NCBI GenBank assembly: GCA_027021365.1
Contig: JALUUM010000032.1
Span: 1-64,000 of the forward strand
Source: Spirochaetales bacterium
GTDB taxonomy: Bacteria; Spirochaetota; Spirochaetia; SZUA-6
Direction: 5' to 3'
DNA length: 64,000 bases
This document shows positions 1 to 8,387 of the stretch, one piece after another. Both the position numbers and the translations under genes were made by a program. Within the stretch, counting starts at the first letter, position 1. Each line of letters begins with the position of its first letter. The notes under the pieces are model-generated. The model saw only the letters and a program-made list of their open reading frames with translations, was not told where the DNA came from and ran no database searches.

Positions 1-127
1 GCGAGGGAGACTTTGATGATGTGTGGCACTTAGTACAGTCAGACATGATGCTTTCACTCGGCTGAATTTCAACCCCGGAGCTTATAGAATCAGGTCCTGC
101 TCCCGATCCACATCCCGTTATTAAAAC
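1..127 (-). repeat. 127-bp direct repeat, copy 1
   Basis: Bases 1-127 match 1660-1786 exactly; the match breaks at 128/1787 and may continue before the window start. It covers the lipobox, the mature N-terminus and the first CXXCH of two tandem cytochrome genes. Confidence 0.95.
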
Positions 128-178
128 CAGAAAAAAAACTGGGAAAAAAAGGATGGAAAAACTGGTTAAATATTTCAA
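1..178 (-). CDS. Multihaem cytochrome c lipoprotein, N-terminal part only (runs off window start)
   Basis: Only the 5' end of this gene is inside the window. A TTG start (178-176) is preceded by AAGAGG (190-185) with a 6-nt gap. Translation gives a hydrophobic signal peptide ending in the lipobox L-I-T-G-C, so the product should be a lipoprotein anchored after the membrane Cys. It then runs through the first haem motif CTKCH to the window edge. From the lipobox on it is identical at DNA level to the next gene (127 bp), while its signal peptide differs (LKYLTSFSILFF start). By analogy with that neighbour it is probably an extracytoplasmic electron-transfer cytochrome. The start is well supported; the full size and haem count are unknown. 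Confidence 0.75.
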   Translation of the reverse strand, partial: MKYLTSFSILFFPVFFLVLITGCGSGAGPDSISSGVEIQPSESIMSDCTKCHTSSKSPS

Positions 179-238
179 TTTTGGCCTCTTGAAAATGAGA
201 TTTTTTATTTGAAAAAAATCCACATTAAAAATCCTTTA

Positions 239-1831
239 TTATTCCCCCGTAGGATTAAATATATAATTGTTATTATCGATTGTCGAGCTATGGCACTCTG
301 AGAGCCCGCAGTACATCGGGCTGTTGACAATATTCTCTCTGGCAGTCCCCATAAAACCGGTAGTTTCCCCGGTATCGTGAGTAATTTTAAGCTCATCATA
401 GACCATATCGAGAAAATTGCTGCCGTGTACGTTGTGGCATGCCGTGCACGTAGCTTTCTTACCCGCTGGAGCCGGATTTGAATGGCAACCCGTACACCCT
501 GAGGAATTTCCCTGTCCTCGGTAAAGCCATACGTCATTGTTTCCGTGTATTCTCATGCTGAGATGAAACCAATGGAGCTGGTATTTTTTGGATGTGCCGC
601 TGTCGTGAATGTACGCGTCCGAATCGACAAACTTTGTAGCTATACCTTCGGTATAATAGGGAGGTGTACCGAAAACAAGCTCTCCTCCAAACGCCGGAGT
701 TATAATTAGCTCGTAGTCGTAATTTCCACCTTTTTTTACACCGAGAATATCTTCCTTTGTAATACCGCTGTAATTTGCATGGCATGAAAAACACAGCTTG
801 TAGTCGTTCTCGTTGTAGGAAGCATTTGCTTCTATCTGAAAGTTCATGTATCCAGATAATAGCCCGTAATTGGAGGATCCGTGCATATTTATCGTTCCGT
901 TGTCTCCGTGGCAACCCGATCCCGGTTCACCTGTCCCAGCACATGTAAGACCATTCGTTCTATGTACATTATTGGTGCTATTCCAGTATCCCGCAATCTT
1001 GTTTCCCGCTTCATTTGGTATAACACCCAATGTGTTACTGTCAGAGAAAGGTGAAAGAGCATCAGCCCCTTCAATAGTCGCTCCATCCGCATCATGACAG
1101 CTCAGACAGAAAGGTTCAAGACTTGAAGGATTTGAAGGATCATAAACTATAACATTGCCGTCGTTGTCTTCGTCATTGAGCCTTATCTGTCCACTCATGT
1201 GTTTTTCCATATTATGGCAGACCTTACAATCATTGCTTGTTATTATTTCATTTGCCCTGTTGCTGTAATCAATAACATGATGTGATTCTTTGCTAAAATC
1301 CCCTCCTGCTCCAACCACCTGTCTCCTGTTTCCAATTGATGAAGCATGACAGGTTGAACAATCCGAAGGAAGTGTCCATGTTTCTGTTGTGTACCACGAT
1401 AGAGTCTTCCCTCCGTGGCAGTCCAGGGATGCACAACTTCCTGTACCTTTCCCTGTATCATCAATCCACGTCCCAGAGGGATTCGTATTGTCAAAATTGA
1501 CAATAACAACCGAGGAGTCCCCCGTTTCAAAGCTCCCGTCCATGTGGGTTGCGCTGTCCTGGTAGCCGTAGTGACATTTCTCACACCCAATCCCCATGGT
1601 CTTCACATGTATATCATGTTTCCCGGATGTCTCATCTCCATTGGTTACAAGCGGATCAAGCGAGGGAGACTTTGATGATGTGTGGCACTTAGTACAGTCA
1701 GACATGATGCTTTCACTCGGCTGAATTTCAACCCCGGAGCTTATAGAATCAGGTCCTGCTCCCGATCCACATCCCGTTATTAAAACAACAATCGATAGTT
1801 GGATAAATAATAAAACAATTGATACTTTCAC
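239..1831 (-). CDS. Multihaem cytochrome c lipoprotein
   Basis: 530 residues. The GTG start (1831) follows AAGGGG by 6 nt. A signal peptide ends in the lipobox V-L-I-T-G-C, so it should be exported and lipid-anchored. I count eight canonical CXXCH haem-binding motifs (CTKCH, CEKCH, CSTCH, CKVCH, CLSCH, CFSCH, CTGCH, CTACH) plus two CX4CH (CASLDCH, CGLSECH) and one CX10CH, spacings known as variant haem c attachment sites. Up to 11 haems are possible. The protein is rich in Asn, Ser, Gly and His outside the motifs. It is likely a periplasmic or surface electron-transfer protein; the redox partner or terminal acceptor cannot be told. A second copy with the same N-terminus lies downstream (1-178), indicating tandem duplication. 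Confidence 0.88.
   Translation of the reverse strand: MKVSIVLLFIQLSIVVLITGCGSGAGPDSISSGVEIQPSESIMSDCTKCHTSSKSPSLDPLVTNGDETSGKHDIHVKTMGIGCEKCHYGYQDSATHMDGSFETGDSSVVIVNFDNTNPSGTWIDDTGKGTGSCASLDCHGGKTLSWYTTETWTLPSDCSTCHASSIGNRRQVVGAGGDFSKESHHVIDYSNRANEIITSNDCKVCHNMEKHMSGQIRLNDEDNDGNVIVYDPSNPSSLEPFCLSCHDADGATIEGADALSPFSDSNTLGVIPNEAGNKIAGYWNSTNNVHRTNGLTCAGTGEPGSGCHGDNGTINMHGSSNYGLLSGYMNFQIEANASYNENDYKLCFSCHANYSGITKEDILGVKKGGNYDYELIITPAFGGELVFGTPPYYTEGIATKFVDSDAYIHDSGTSKKYQLHWFHLSMRIHGNNDVWLYRGQGNSSGCTGCHSNPAPAGKKATCTACHNVHGSNFLDMVYDELKITHDTGETTGFMGTARENIVNSPMYCGLSECHSSTIDNNNYIFNPTGE
1660..1786 (-). repeat. 127-bp direct repeat, copy 2
   Basis: Exact copy of bases 1-127, inside the 5' part of the 239-1831 cytochrome gene. 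The identity stops inside the signal-peptide codons, so the two genes share mature N-termini but not signal sequences. Confidence 0.95.
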
Positions 1832-1846
1832 AACTAACCCCTTAAC

Positions 1847-2452
1847 TTAATAATAACACAACTCACAATTAACTGATGAGTTTACAGGATGCGGTGCTGA
1901 TGAGTGAGCTGCCTGTTTATGACAAACGATATACCTATCGGTAAGAACAAAACTCGAGCTAAAATGGTACTGTGAACAGTATAAAATATTCCAGTTACCT
2001 ATATGGCTTCCAGGTTCTGTTTTATTACGACACCTGACGCAGTAATCTCTTTTTTGACAGACTATGATGAGCTCACGATTACCCTCGGCCTTAAATCTGT
2101 GTCCCAACGTATGCCAGCTATTTATATGAACAAGAGGTTTTTCTGCAGTGTGGCATTGAATACAGTCATTTCGTTTGTGGCAGGTTAGACACGACCTTTT
2201 ATCCTTTGTCGAGGCACTTAAATCGATATCTGCAAACATACCATGGGACTCGATCTCGTTACTGTTATACGATTCAGGTTTGGGAAAGGGGATCTTCTTT
2301 TCTTCTGTTTGAGAGTTATTATTAATTTCATTACTCTTTTCTATAAAATTTCCAGCCCCCGGAGCAAATTTACCCTTATTATTCAATACATGGTATAATA
2401 AAAACGTAATGATAAAAGTAAAATATTTCCAGTAATAATGATTAGAAGTCAT
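1847..2452 (-). CDS. Small cytochrome c-like protein with degenerating haem motifs
   Basis: 201 residues with an N-terminal hydrophobic segment (about residues 9-24) that could be a signal anchor. Two intact haem motifs sit near residue 90-100 (CLTCH, CIQCH). The C-terminal half looks like a second copy of the same module, but its motifs are damaged: CVRCR where CXXCH is expected, YIVCH where CXVCH is expected, and CELCY at the C-terminus. The underlying codons (CGT for CAT, TAT for TGT, TAT for CAT) are each one transition from the functional residue. It lies 15 bp upstream of the large cytochrome gene on the same strand, so it was probably part of the same electron-transfer operon. No good Shine-Dalgarno is seen before ATG 2452. 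It may be a pseudogene in progress or a low-haem derivative. Confidence 0.6.
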   Translation of the reverse strand: MTSNHYYWKYFTFIITFLLYHVLNNKGKFAPGAGNFIEKSNEINNNSQTEEKKIPFPKPESYNSNEIESHGMFADIDLSASTKDKRSCLTCHKRNDCIQCHTAEKPLVHINSWHTLGHRFKAEGNRELIIVCQKRDYCVRCRNKTEPGSHIGNWNILYCSQYHFSSSFVLTDRYIVCHKQAAHSSAPHPVNSSVNCELCYY

Positions 2453-2600
2453 AATGTACTGAAACCTTTAAAGCTTGATATTTCTCCGAGCATTCCTCAT
2501 ACTCGTACCTCGCTGTTACATAAAAATGCATCCTAAATGGGATTTTACCTCTTAATATAGTAGGTATGCACATTCTGCGATTCCTTGATTATGCCACCAG

Positions 2601-3086
2601 CTAAAAAATTATACTTATTGAATTATAGTAAAAACCTGTGGAAATCTGAAGAGCTGTTTGGTTTTTGTACATGACATCAAAACCAAAAGAATAATATCCA
2701 TTTTCACCTGTCTCCCAGTATTCACCCGTTATTCCGTATGTCATTCCTTTTGCAATTGTATCTTTTACTTTGAATGAAAAAAGCCTTTCATATTGGTGGT
2801 TAAAAATATCCTCCTCACTTTTTTCAATAAAAGCTCGATTAAAATAACCAAGCAAAATTGAATAGTCTATCCCGAAGAATTTTCTGAATTTAATATTAAA
2901 ACTTTGAAATGAGTTTAATTCACAAAATAATTGATAGTACGGGGAGAATTCAGTGGCCAGTTCTTTCTGAGCATGGAACTGTCTGCAGTAATTAAAACTA
3001 AAGTCTGCGCTTTGTTCGGGAAATAATCCTAGAAGTTCGATTGTCATATCATAAACAGTATAATTCATGTATCTCAGTTTTACCAT
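2601..3086 (-). pseudogene. C-terminal fragment of a probable outer-membrane beta-barrel protein
   Basis: 161 residues of alternating polar and aromatic segments ending in aromatic-rich strands and a terminal Phe, as in the C-terminal strand of Gram-negative beta-barrel proteins. There is no signal peptide. The frame stays open about 15 codons upstream of ATG 3086 without another start, which suggests the N-terminus of a larger barrel has been lost. Multihaem cytochromes often sit next to outer-membrane porins that conduct electrons (MtrB-like). That role is possible here but only inferred from location. Confidence 0.45.
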
Positions 3087-3234
3087 AGCCTTCCATAATA
3101 AAGAAAAATATTGGCGAAGGCTAAATTACAGTGGCTGATTCTTCTGGACATTTGGAAATATTTTCTCATCATCTTTTGTATAAAGAAAATTCATGTTGGG
3201 TTGTGTGTTCATAAAAGGGTCTAAACGACATTAA

Positions 3235-3510
3235 AGAGGACAACATGACATTCCTTATTTAATAGTCTGCCGTAAGAACAAAGGCTTTTACGACTTGTTA
3301 AGAAATTATAAGCACACCCACGATCTTGGTCTACTGCATAATATTTCGAAAATAATTCTTAAAGGTTCCAGAGAAATAATACTTTCTGGTACCGAGAAGT
3401 AGGTTCTGAAATTCAAATCCATAGTTAAAAAAATAAATGTTTATCCCTCCGGTGCTCTTGTACATCTTATAGATGATCTTTATGAAAAAATCAAAAAGGT
3501 ACTCAGTTAA
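3235..3510 (+). pseudogene. Relict ORF of unknown family, broken by an in-frame TAG
   Basis: One reading frame codes without frameshift from 3235 to the TAA at 3508-3510, interrupted by TAG at 3400-3402 and closed upstream by TAA at 3232-3234. There is no suitable start. The first part contains HDIPYLIVCRKNKGFYDLL, the part after the stop YPSGALVHLIDDLYEKIKK. The amphipathic, protein-like composition on both sides of the stop argues for a decayed gene. I do not recognise the family. The rest of 3087-3558 holds nothing I can identify. Confidence 0.45.
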
Positions 3511-3558
3511 GGGATTTGTAATAGTTGAAACTGTAGATTTTATAATATTCTTTATAAG

Positions 3559-4590
3559 TTAATTCAGAGGTACATGTACCTTAGTATGGCACATCAGACA
3601 CAAATTATGGGAGGCACCCTGCTGGTTTGGAAAGAGCAGCTGTCGACTAGAGCTATGCGGATTATGACAGCTGATACACGTGAGGGGCTCATCCGTCTGC
3701 GCTGGATTAATCTTTCCCTGGACCGGATGAATATTACCTGTCCCGTATTCCGCAAGAACATGTCTTCCCGAACTTTCAGCTTTATGACAGGCAGTGCACA
3801 GTTCGTTTACCGGCTTTTTCATCATCATAAAATAATTCGATGAATGGGGATTATGGCAGGTAAGACATTTTCCTTCTTCGGCAGGCGGGTGTTTTACTTT
3901 CTGAGACAGTATTCCATTACCATGGCAGGTAAAGCAGAGGTCGGGAGGTTTCTTAAGCAGCAGATAGGTATTTCTGCTCGAATGGGGACTGTGGCATGTT
4001 GTGCACTTTCCCTCAGCTACGGGAACATGTTTATACTTTTCGGTAAAAACTTTTTTACCATGGCAGGTAAAACAGAGGCTGGGAGGTTTCTTAAGTAGCA
4101 GATAGGTATTTCTGCTCGAATGGGGACTGTGGCATGTTGTGCACTTTCCCTCAGCTACGGGAACATGTTTATCTTTTTCGGTAAAAACTTTTTTATCATG
4201 GCAGGTAAAACAGAGGCTGGGGGGCTTCTTAAGTAGCAGATAGGTATTTCTGCTCGAATGGGGACTGTGGCATGTTGTGCACTTTCCCTCAGCTACGGGA
4301 ACATGTTTATCTTTTTCGGTAAAAACTTTTTTATCATGGCACATAAAACAGAGATCGGGAGGTTTCATCACCAGGGAAAGCTCCGGAGTTTTTTTTGCAT
4401 GAGGTGCAATGTGACATACGGAACAGCCGAATTGAACCGCCGGATGCATAACTTTTTCTTTTTCGATGGAATCGTGGCAGTCGGTACATGATTTCTTATC
4501 AGCAAAAACAACAGCGGGCGTTAAAAAAAGAAAATAAAAAATAATATATAGTACCAGCCGGACAACTGCAGTATAAGTATTCTTGATCAT
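3559..4590 (-). CDS. Thirteen-haem repeat cytochrome c (doubled CXXCH type)
   Basis: 343 residues from ATG 4590, chosen because it places a clean signal peptide (hydrophobic core, then A-V-V-F-A-D) at the N-terminus. A longer frame to TTG 4629 exists but lacks a ribosome site, as does this one. I count thirteen CXXCH motifs (CTDCH, CSVCH, CFMCH, three CTTCH, three CFTCH, CLTCH, CTACH, CISCH, CLMCH), in pairs typical of the doubled-CXXCH family, each pair followed by a P-H-S-S motif. The middle is three near-identical 46-residue units. It is probably a periplasmic electron conduit or reductase subunit; the acceptor is unknown. The repeat units make length variation by slippage or recombination likely. 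Confidence 0.85.
   Translation of the reverse strand: MIKNTYTAVVRLVLYIIFYFLFLTPAVVFADKKSCTDCHDSIEKEKVMHPAVQFGCSVCHIAPHAKKTPELSLVMKPPDLCFMCHDKKVFTEKDKHVPVAEGKCTTCHSPHSSRNTYLLLKKPPSLCFTCHDKKVFTEKDKHVPVAEGKCTTCHSPHSSRNTYLLLKKPPSLCFTCHGKKVFTEKYKHVPVAEGKCTTCHSPHSSRNTYLLLKKPPDLCFTCHGNGILSQKVKHPPAEEGKCLTCHNPHSSNYFMMMKKPVNELCTACHKAESSGRHVLAEYGTGNIHPVQGKINPAQTDEPLTCISCHNPHSSSRQLLFPNQQGASHNLCLMCHTKVHVPLN
3917..4365 (-). repeat. Tandem repeat, period 138 bp, about 3.25 copies, in cytochrome gene
   Basis: The segment recurs with an exact 138-bp period; for example the same 8-mer occurs at 3961, 4099 and 4237. Each unit encodes 46 residues with two haem motifs (one CTTCH, one CFTCH). Units differ by only a few bases, so the expansion is recent or is being homogenised. 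Confidence 0.95.
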
Positions 4591-4862
4591 TTTTATAGCG
4601 ATTATATCAGAATCGATACCTATAATCAATGAGAATTAATATTTTACGGATAAACTTTGCTCGATCCGGAATTACAGCCAGCCCTGCGTTATACATCCTG
4701 TTATATTTTTTCCTATTTAGGATTTCCCGAAAAAAGTAACAATGCTTTACTAAATAAAGACTTTACTAAATAAAGAGAAGTACAAGCCTCTTTCAAAAAT
4801 TCACACATGCGGTATTTTTAAAACACAGTCTGCAAGTCTAATAACAATTATATAACCAAAGA
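4591..4862. other. Intergenic stretch without recognisable gene
   Basis: AT-rich spacer between the 13-haem cytochrome and the transposase relict. The only structure I see is the 16-bp tandem duplication at 4745-4776. Stops are frequent in all frames. Confidence 0.5.
4745..4776. repeat. 16-bp exact tandem duplication
   Basis: CTTTACTAAATAAAGA occurs twice back to back (4745-4760, 4761-4776). Each copy is itself an inverted repeat (CTTTA, 5-base centre, TAAAG). It may be a scar of an insertion near the adjacent transposase relict. Confidence 0.85.
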
Positions 4863-4865
4863 TAG

Positions 4866-5297
4866 TGGATAGAAGGCCCTATATACCGTATGATGGACTT
4901 TCCAAAACAACATCAGGAGGAGAGAAAGCCCTCTAATGGCTACCATGCTTTTCTTGCCATGCTGCGAGTGATAGAAGAACTCAAACCAGCAGTAGAAAGG
5001 ATTTACAAGGGGCGGGGAGGTGTAGCACTCATTGATCATAATAAAGGTCGCAAAGATTCCTGTTAGCCAATGGACCCGGCAATGAAACAACGATTTGGAA
5101 TCCGATCAACCGTGGAAAGACTCAACTCCCATCTTAAGGATTGGCTCTTATCATCGAAGCCCATGGTTCGTGGTCATAAGAAGGTTACCTTTTGTATGAT
5201 GACCAGTATAATTTGTCTCGCGGCAATTAAGATTCAACAGAACTTTATTCTGTTATATGGAAATAATATCAATTATATGTTATGGTTAAAAAGATAA
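4866..5297 (+). pseudogene. DDE transposase C-terminal remnant with internal stop
   Basis: A single frame from 4866 to the TAA at 5295-5297 is interrupted by TAG at 5064-5066. The part before the stop includes GVALIDHNKGRKD and the part after it RFGIRSTVERLNSHLKDWLL. This is the pattern of the C-terminal catalytic domain of DDE transposases (IS4/IS5/IS1182-like): ST-V-ER-N-x-x-LK holds the third acidic residue (E), followed by the RGHKKV segment. The N-terminal catalytic part is missing and no terminal inverted repeats were found. It is a dead IS fragment marking past mobility next to the cytochrome island. Confidence 0.75.
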
Positions 5298-5301
5298 ACA
5301 A

Positions 5302-7449
5302 ATGTTGAAAAAAGTTTCTTTCGGGTTTTTAATAGTCAATTTTGCCACTTTCCGCCTAAAATTTTTATCGATTTTTTTGTTGATATTTTCCGCCTTGATA
5401 CTTCCGTTGTATCCGGAAACAGTCATTAGAAACGCCCATTCTTCATGGGTAAATGATGTTACTTTCAGTCCCGATGGAAAGATAATAGCAAGTTGTGCGG
5501 GAAACCTTGTAAAGCTCTGGAACAGGGAAGGACGGTTGCTTCATACCCTTAGGGGGCACCTGGATACTGTTGAATGTATTGCCTTCAGTCCCGATGGAAC
5601 TGTACTTGCAAGTGGGTCATCAGACAGAACAGTGCGGCTCTGGACACGAGACGGCAAGTTTTTAAAAGAGCTTACCGGTCATAACGGGAGGGTTTTTTCC
5701 GTATTTTTCAGTCCGGATGGCAAAATGATTGCCAGTGCAAGCGAGAATGATCTGCTGGTAATACAGTTAAAGATATGGAACCATGATGGAAAACTTTTAA
5801 ACACCATTGAAAATTTTAAGAGTAATCCCTTTGATTTTGCTTTTACTCCCGATAGTAAACTGATTGTAGCTTCTTATGGATTCATAATGCCGGGGGGTGT
5901 GAATTTCTGGGAACTTTCCGGGGAGCAAGAGAAATCAATAAGAAAGGATAAGCAACTTTCATATAAACTGGTAAAGGACCCGCTTGACAGATTTACTTTT
6001 TTCATCTCGATAGATAGCGACAGAAAGATGAACCTGTGGGATAGCAATGGAAATCCAATCTCCACCTTCGGGGAACTGCCAAATGAAGTGATTGTGGAGG
6101 CCAGGATTAGCAAGGATGGCAAAATGCTGGCAATCGCCACTCTCTATGATTATACAATATGGTTATGGTCGAAGAATGGTGAATTGATTGAAACACTTAA
6201 AGGAGGCGGGGATCGAGTTACTGGTATTGCCATTAGCCCGGATGGGGAATTGTTAGTAAGCGGGCATGGATCGGGTAGTTTGAGGGTATGGAATATAAAA
6301 GCCGGGAAGAGAGAGGCGACCAGAACGGTTGATATACCGGAGGTAATTCCTGTCGGGGGATTGTCCTTCAGTCATGATTTGAAATACCTTGCAGGTGGTT
6401 CCTGGGATAACACGGTTTATCTCTGGGCTCTTGAAGGGGGGATTTCGAAAGGGGGTTTTCTCTGGAAAAAATCCGGCTCTAACGATTATACCGAAGTGCA
6501 GACGAGGGTTCTCTTTGGCAAAAAGGGAAGTTACATTGCAAGTTCCCATAATGGCAATCCTATCAGGCTCTGGAATGTTAGCGGAAAACTGATTCACATA
6601 TTTTTCGGGCAGAAAAAGTATATAACCGATTATACATTCAGCAACGATGACAGGTTCATTGCAGTGAGTTACATGGGAGAAGATGGAACAAATGGTATAC
6701 AGCTCTGGACTGTTGAGGGAGATATGGTTGATACCTTCGTAACCGGAGGGGAGGAGATATACAGCATAGCCTTCAGTAAGGATAACCGCATGCTGGCCGG
6801 AGGGGGATTCGGAAAGGTATGGCTCTTTTCTCTTGAAGGTAGGATGAAACTTTTACCTCCCTTGAAAACAGATTCTAAAGACGAGGTACACAGTACGGTC
6901 TTTAACGAAGACGGTAGCATAGTAAGCATTGGATATCCGCCTGAGTACAGAAGGGGATCCGTTAAATGCAGGATATGGAATAGGGAAGGGAAACTTGTAA
7001 GGGAATTTGTTGTTCTGCCTCCCGTGAAAGGTGGTATGGAGTACCTCTATGTAAGTGCTGTGAGTAACGATGGAAAATATATAGCTGTCCCGACAGTTGA
7101 CAGGGCTTTGCTTGTGTGGTCCTCCGATGATAAACTTGTCAGATCGCTTGAAGGATGTACAGATGTTATTTCCGGTTTGGCCTTTAGTGAAGATGGCGGA
7201 TTTCTGGCTGCCGGAAGCAAGAACGGTGAAATCAGGATATTCAATATTTCAACGGGTGATAGTATAAGGTTGATGGCCTTTGCTTCCGGTAACTGGCTTG
7301 TAGTTCATGATAAGAGCGGAAGATACGACGGCTCTTCCGGTTCGGAAAATCTTATCTCCTATATTTTGGATTCCAAAGGCTCTGTAAAAGCAAGATTAAC
7401 CCCCGGCCTGCTTTCGAAATTCATGAAGGGTTATGCGGATAAACCATGA
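5302..7449 (+). CDS. WD40 double beta-propeller protein, membrane-targeted
   Basis: 715 residues. The N-terminal hydrophobic stretch (about residues 20-38) suggests a signal peptide or anchor. About fourteen WD40-like blades follow (F-S-P-D-G-K ... V-K-L-W-N ... G-K-L-L pattern), enough for two seven-blade propellers. The C-terminal tail (GRYDGSSGSENLISYIL) resembles a motif I recall after WD40 repeats in proteins with caspase-like partners. WD40 proteins act as docking platforms and have no catalytic activity of their own. The stop overlaps the start of the ABC ATPase by 4 bp, so the protein is translationally coupled to an export system and may act with it. No clear ribosome site precedes ATG 5302. 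Confidence 0.85.
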   Translation: MLKKVSFGFLIVNFATFRLKFLSIFLLIFSALILPLYPETVIRNAHSSWVNDVTFSPDGKIIASCAGNLVKLWNREGRLLHTLRGHLDTVECIAFSPDGTVLASGSSDRTVRLWTRDGKFLKELTGHNGRVFSVFFSPDGKMIASASENDLLVIQLKIWNHDGKLLNTIENFKSNPFDFAFTPDSKLIVASYGFIMPGGVNFWELSGEQEKSIRKDKQLSYKLVKDPLDRFTFFISIDSDRKMNLWDSNGNPISTFGELPNEVIVEARISKDGKMLAIATLYDYTIWLWSKNGELIETLKGGGDRVTGIAISPDGELLVSGHGSGSLRVWNIKAGKREATRTVDIPEVIPVGGLSFSHDLKYLAGGSWDNTVYLWALEGGISKGGFLWKKSGSNDYTEVQTRVLFGKKGSYIASSHNGNPIRLWNVSGKLIHIFFGQKKYITDYTFSNDDRFIAVSYMGEDGTNGIQLWTVEGDMVDTFVTGGEEIYSIAFSKDNRMLAGGGFGKVWLFSLEGRMKLLPPLKTDSKDEVHSTVFNEDGSIVSIGYPPEYRRGSVKCRIWNREGKLVREFVVLPPVKGGMEYLYVSAVSNDGKYIAVPTVDRALLVWSSDDKLVRSLEGCTDVISGLAFSEDGGFLAAGSKNGEIRIFNISTGDSIRLMAFASGNWLVVHDKSGRYDGSSGSENLISYILDSKGSVKARLTPGLLSKFMKGYADKP

Positions 7450-8387
7450 ATCAGAGTAAAAAGCCCGTTATAGAAGTGAATGATGTCTACAAGTACTTTG
7501 GCAGCGTGAAGGCTGTGGACGGGGTAAGCTTCTCGGTGGATGCCGGTGAAATCTTCGGCATAATAGGGCCGAATGGTGCGGGGAAAACGACCCTCCTCCG
7601 AATGATAATGAATATCATCGGCCCGGACAAGGGAAGGATACTCTTTAATGGTGGACGCCTCGAGGAGAGGGACAAGGAGAAAATCGGCTACCTCCCGGAG
7701 GAACGGGGCCTCTACAAGAAGGTCAAGGTACTGGACATGCTCGTGTACCTCGCCGAACTGAAAGGCCTGGAGAGGCAGGTTGCAAGAAAGGCTGCACACC
7801 TATGGCTTAAGCGTTTCGGGCTCCAGGGCTGGGCCTTGCGAAAGGTGGAAACACTTTCAAAGGGGATGGCACAGAAGGTTCAGTTCATAGCCTCGGTGAT
7901 ACATAATCCCCTTCTGTTGATTCTGGACGAGCCATTTGCCGGTCTCGATCCAGTGAGTACCGATGTCTTAAGGGACTACATCCAGGAGATAAGGAACAGT
8001 GGCGGTACTGTGCTCTTCTCCACCCACAACATGGAGCAGGCCGAAAAGATATGCAGCCGGATACTCATGGTAAACAACGGGAGGGAGGTTCTAAAGGGAA
8101 GGCTCGATGAAATCAAGGAACGCTTTGGAAGAAAGACAGTCACTCTCGAGTTCGAGGGCTCTCTGGAGTTTTTAAAGAAATCCGAACTCGTGGCAGGTAT
8201 CAGTATGTATCCCCGTTATGCTGAGGTTGAGTTAACAGAAGATGCCGATCCCGATTTACTCTTTAAATTGATAGCTACCAACGCAGACAGCCTTTCTGTA
8301 AAGAGGTACGAGCTTATGACTCCTTCACTTCACAAGATATTTGTGGACCAGGTTGCCTTAAAAAAAGAACGAGAGGGGAGGCAGTAA
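7446..8387 (+). CDS. ABC transporter ATP-binding protein (NatA-like)
   Basis: 313 residues. Walker A GPNGAGKTT (about residue 40), signature LSKGM, Walker B LLILDEPFAGLD and the switch His in FSTHNMEQAEK are all present. The C-terminal extension after residue about 225 matches the DUF4162-type tail of NatA-like exporter ATPases. It powers the adjacent ABC-2 permease at the inner membrane. The start ATG lies in the ATGA overlap with the WD40 gene and the next gene begins directly after the stop, so the three form one operon. The substrate is unknown; sodium, drug or protein export are all possible for this family. Confidence 0.9.
   Translation: MNQSKKPVIEVNDVYKYFGSVKAVDGVSFSVDAGEIFGIIGPNGAGKTTLLRMIMNIIGPDKGRILFNGGRLEERDKEKIGYLPEERGLYKKVKVLDMLVYLAELKGLERQVARKAAHLWLKRFGLQGWALRKVETLSKGMAQKVQFIASVIHNPLLLILDEPFAGLDPVSTDVLRDYIQEIRNSGGTVLFSTHNMEQAEKICSRILMVNNGREVLKGRLDEIKERFGRKTVTLEFEGSLEFLKKSELVAGISMYPRYAEVELTEDADPDLLFKLIATNADSLSVKRYELMTPSLHKIFVDQVALKKEREGRQ

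Noticed and set aside
3917..4365. CRISPR array (regular repeats)
   Set aside because: Units are contiguous 138-bp coding repeats without spacers.
7431..7799. Minus-strand ORF opposite the ABC ATPase
   Set aside because: Shadow frame of a well-supported gene; no ribosome site or family pattern.
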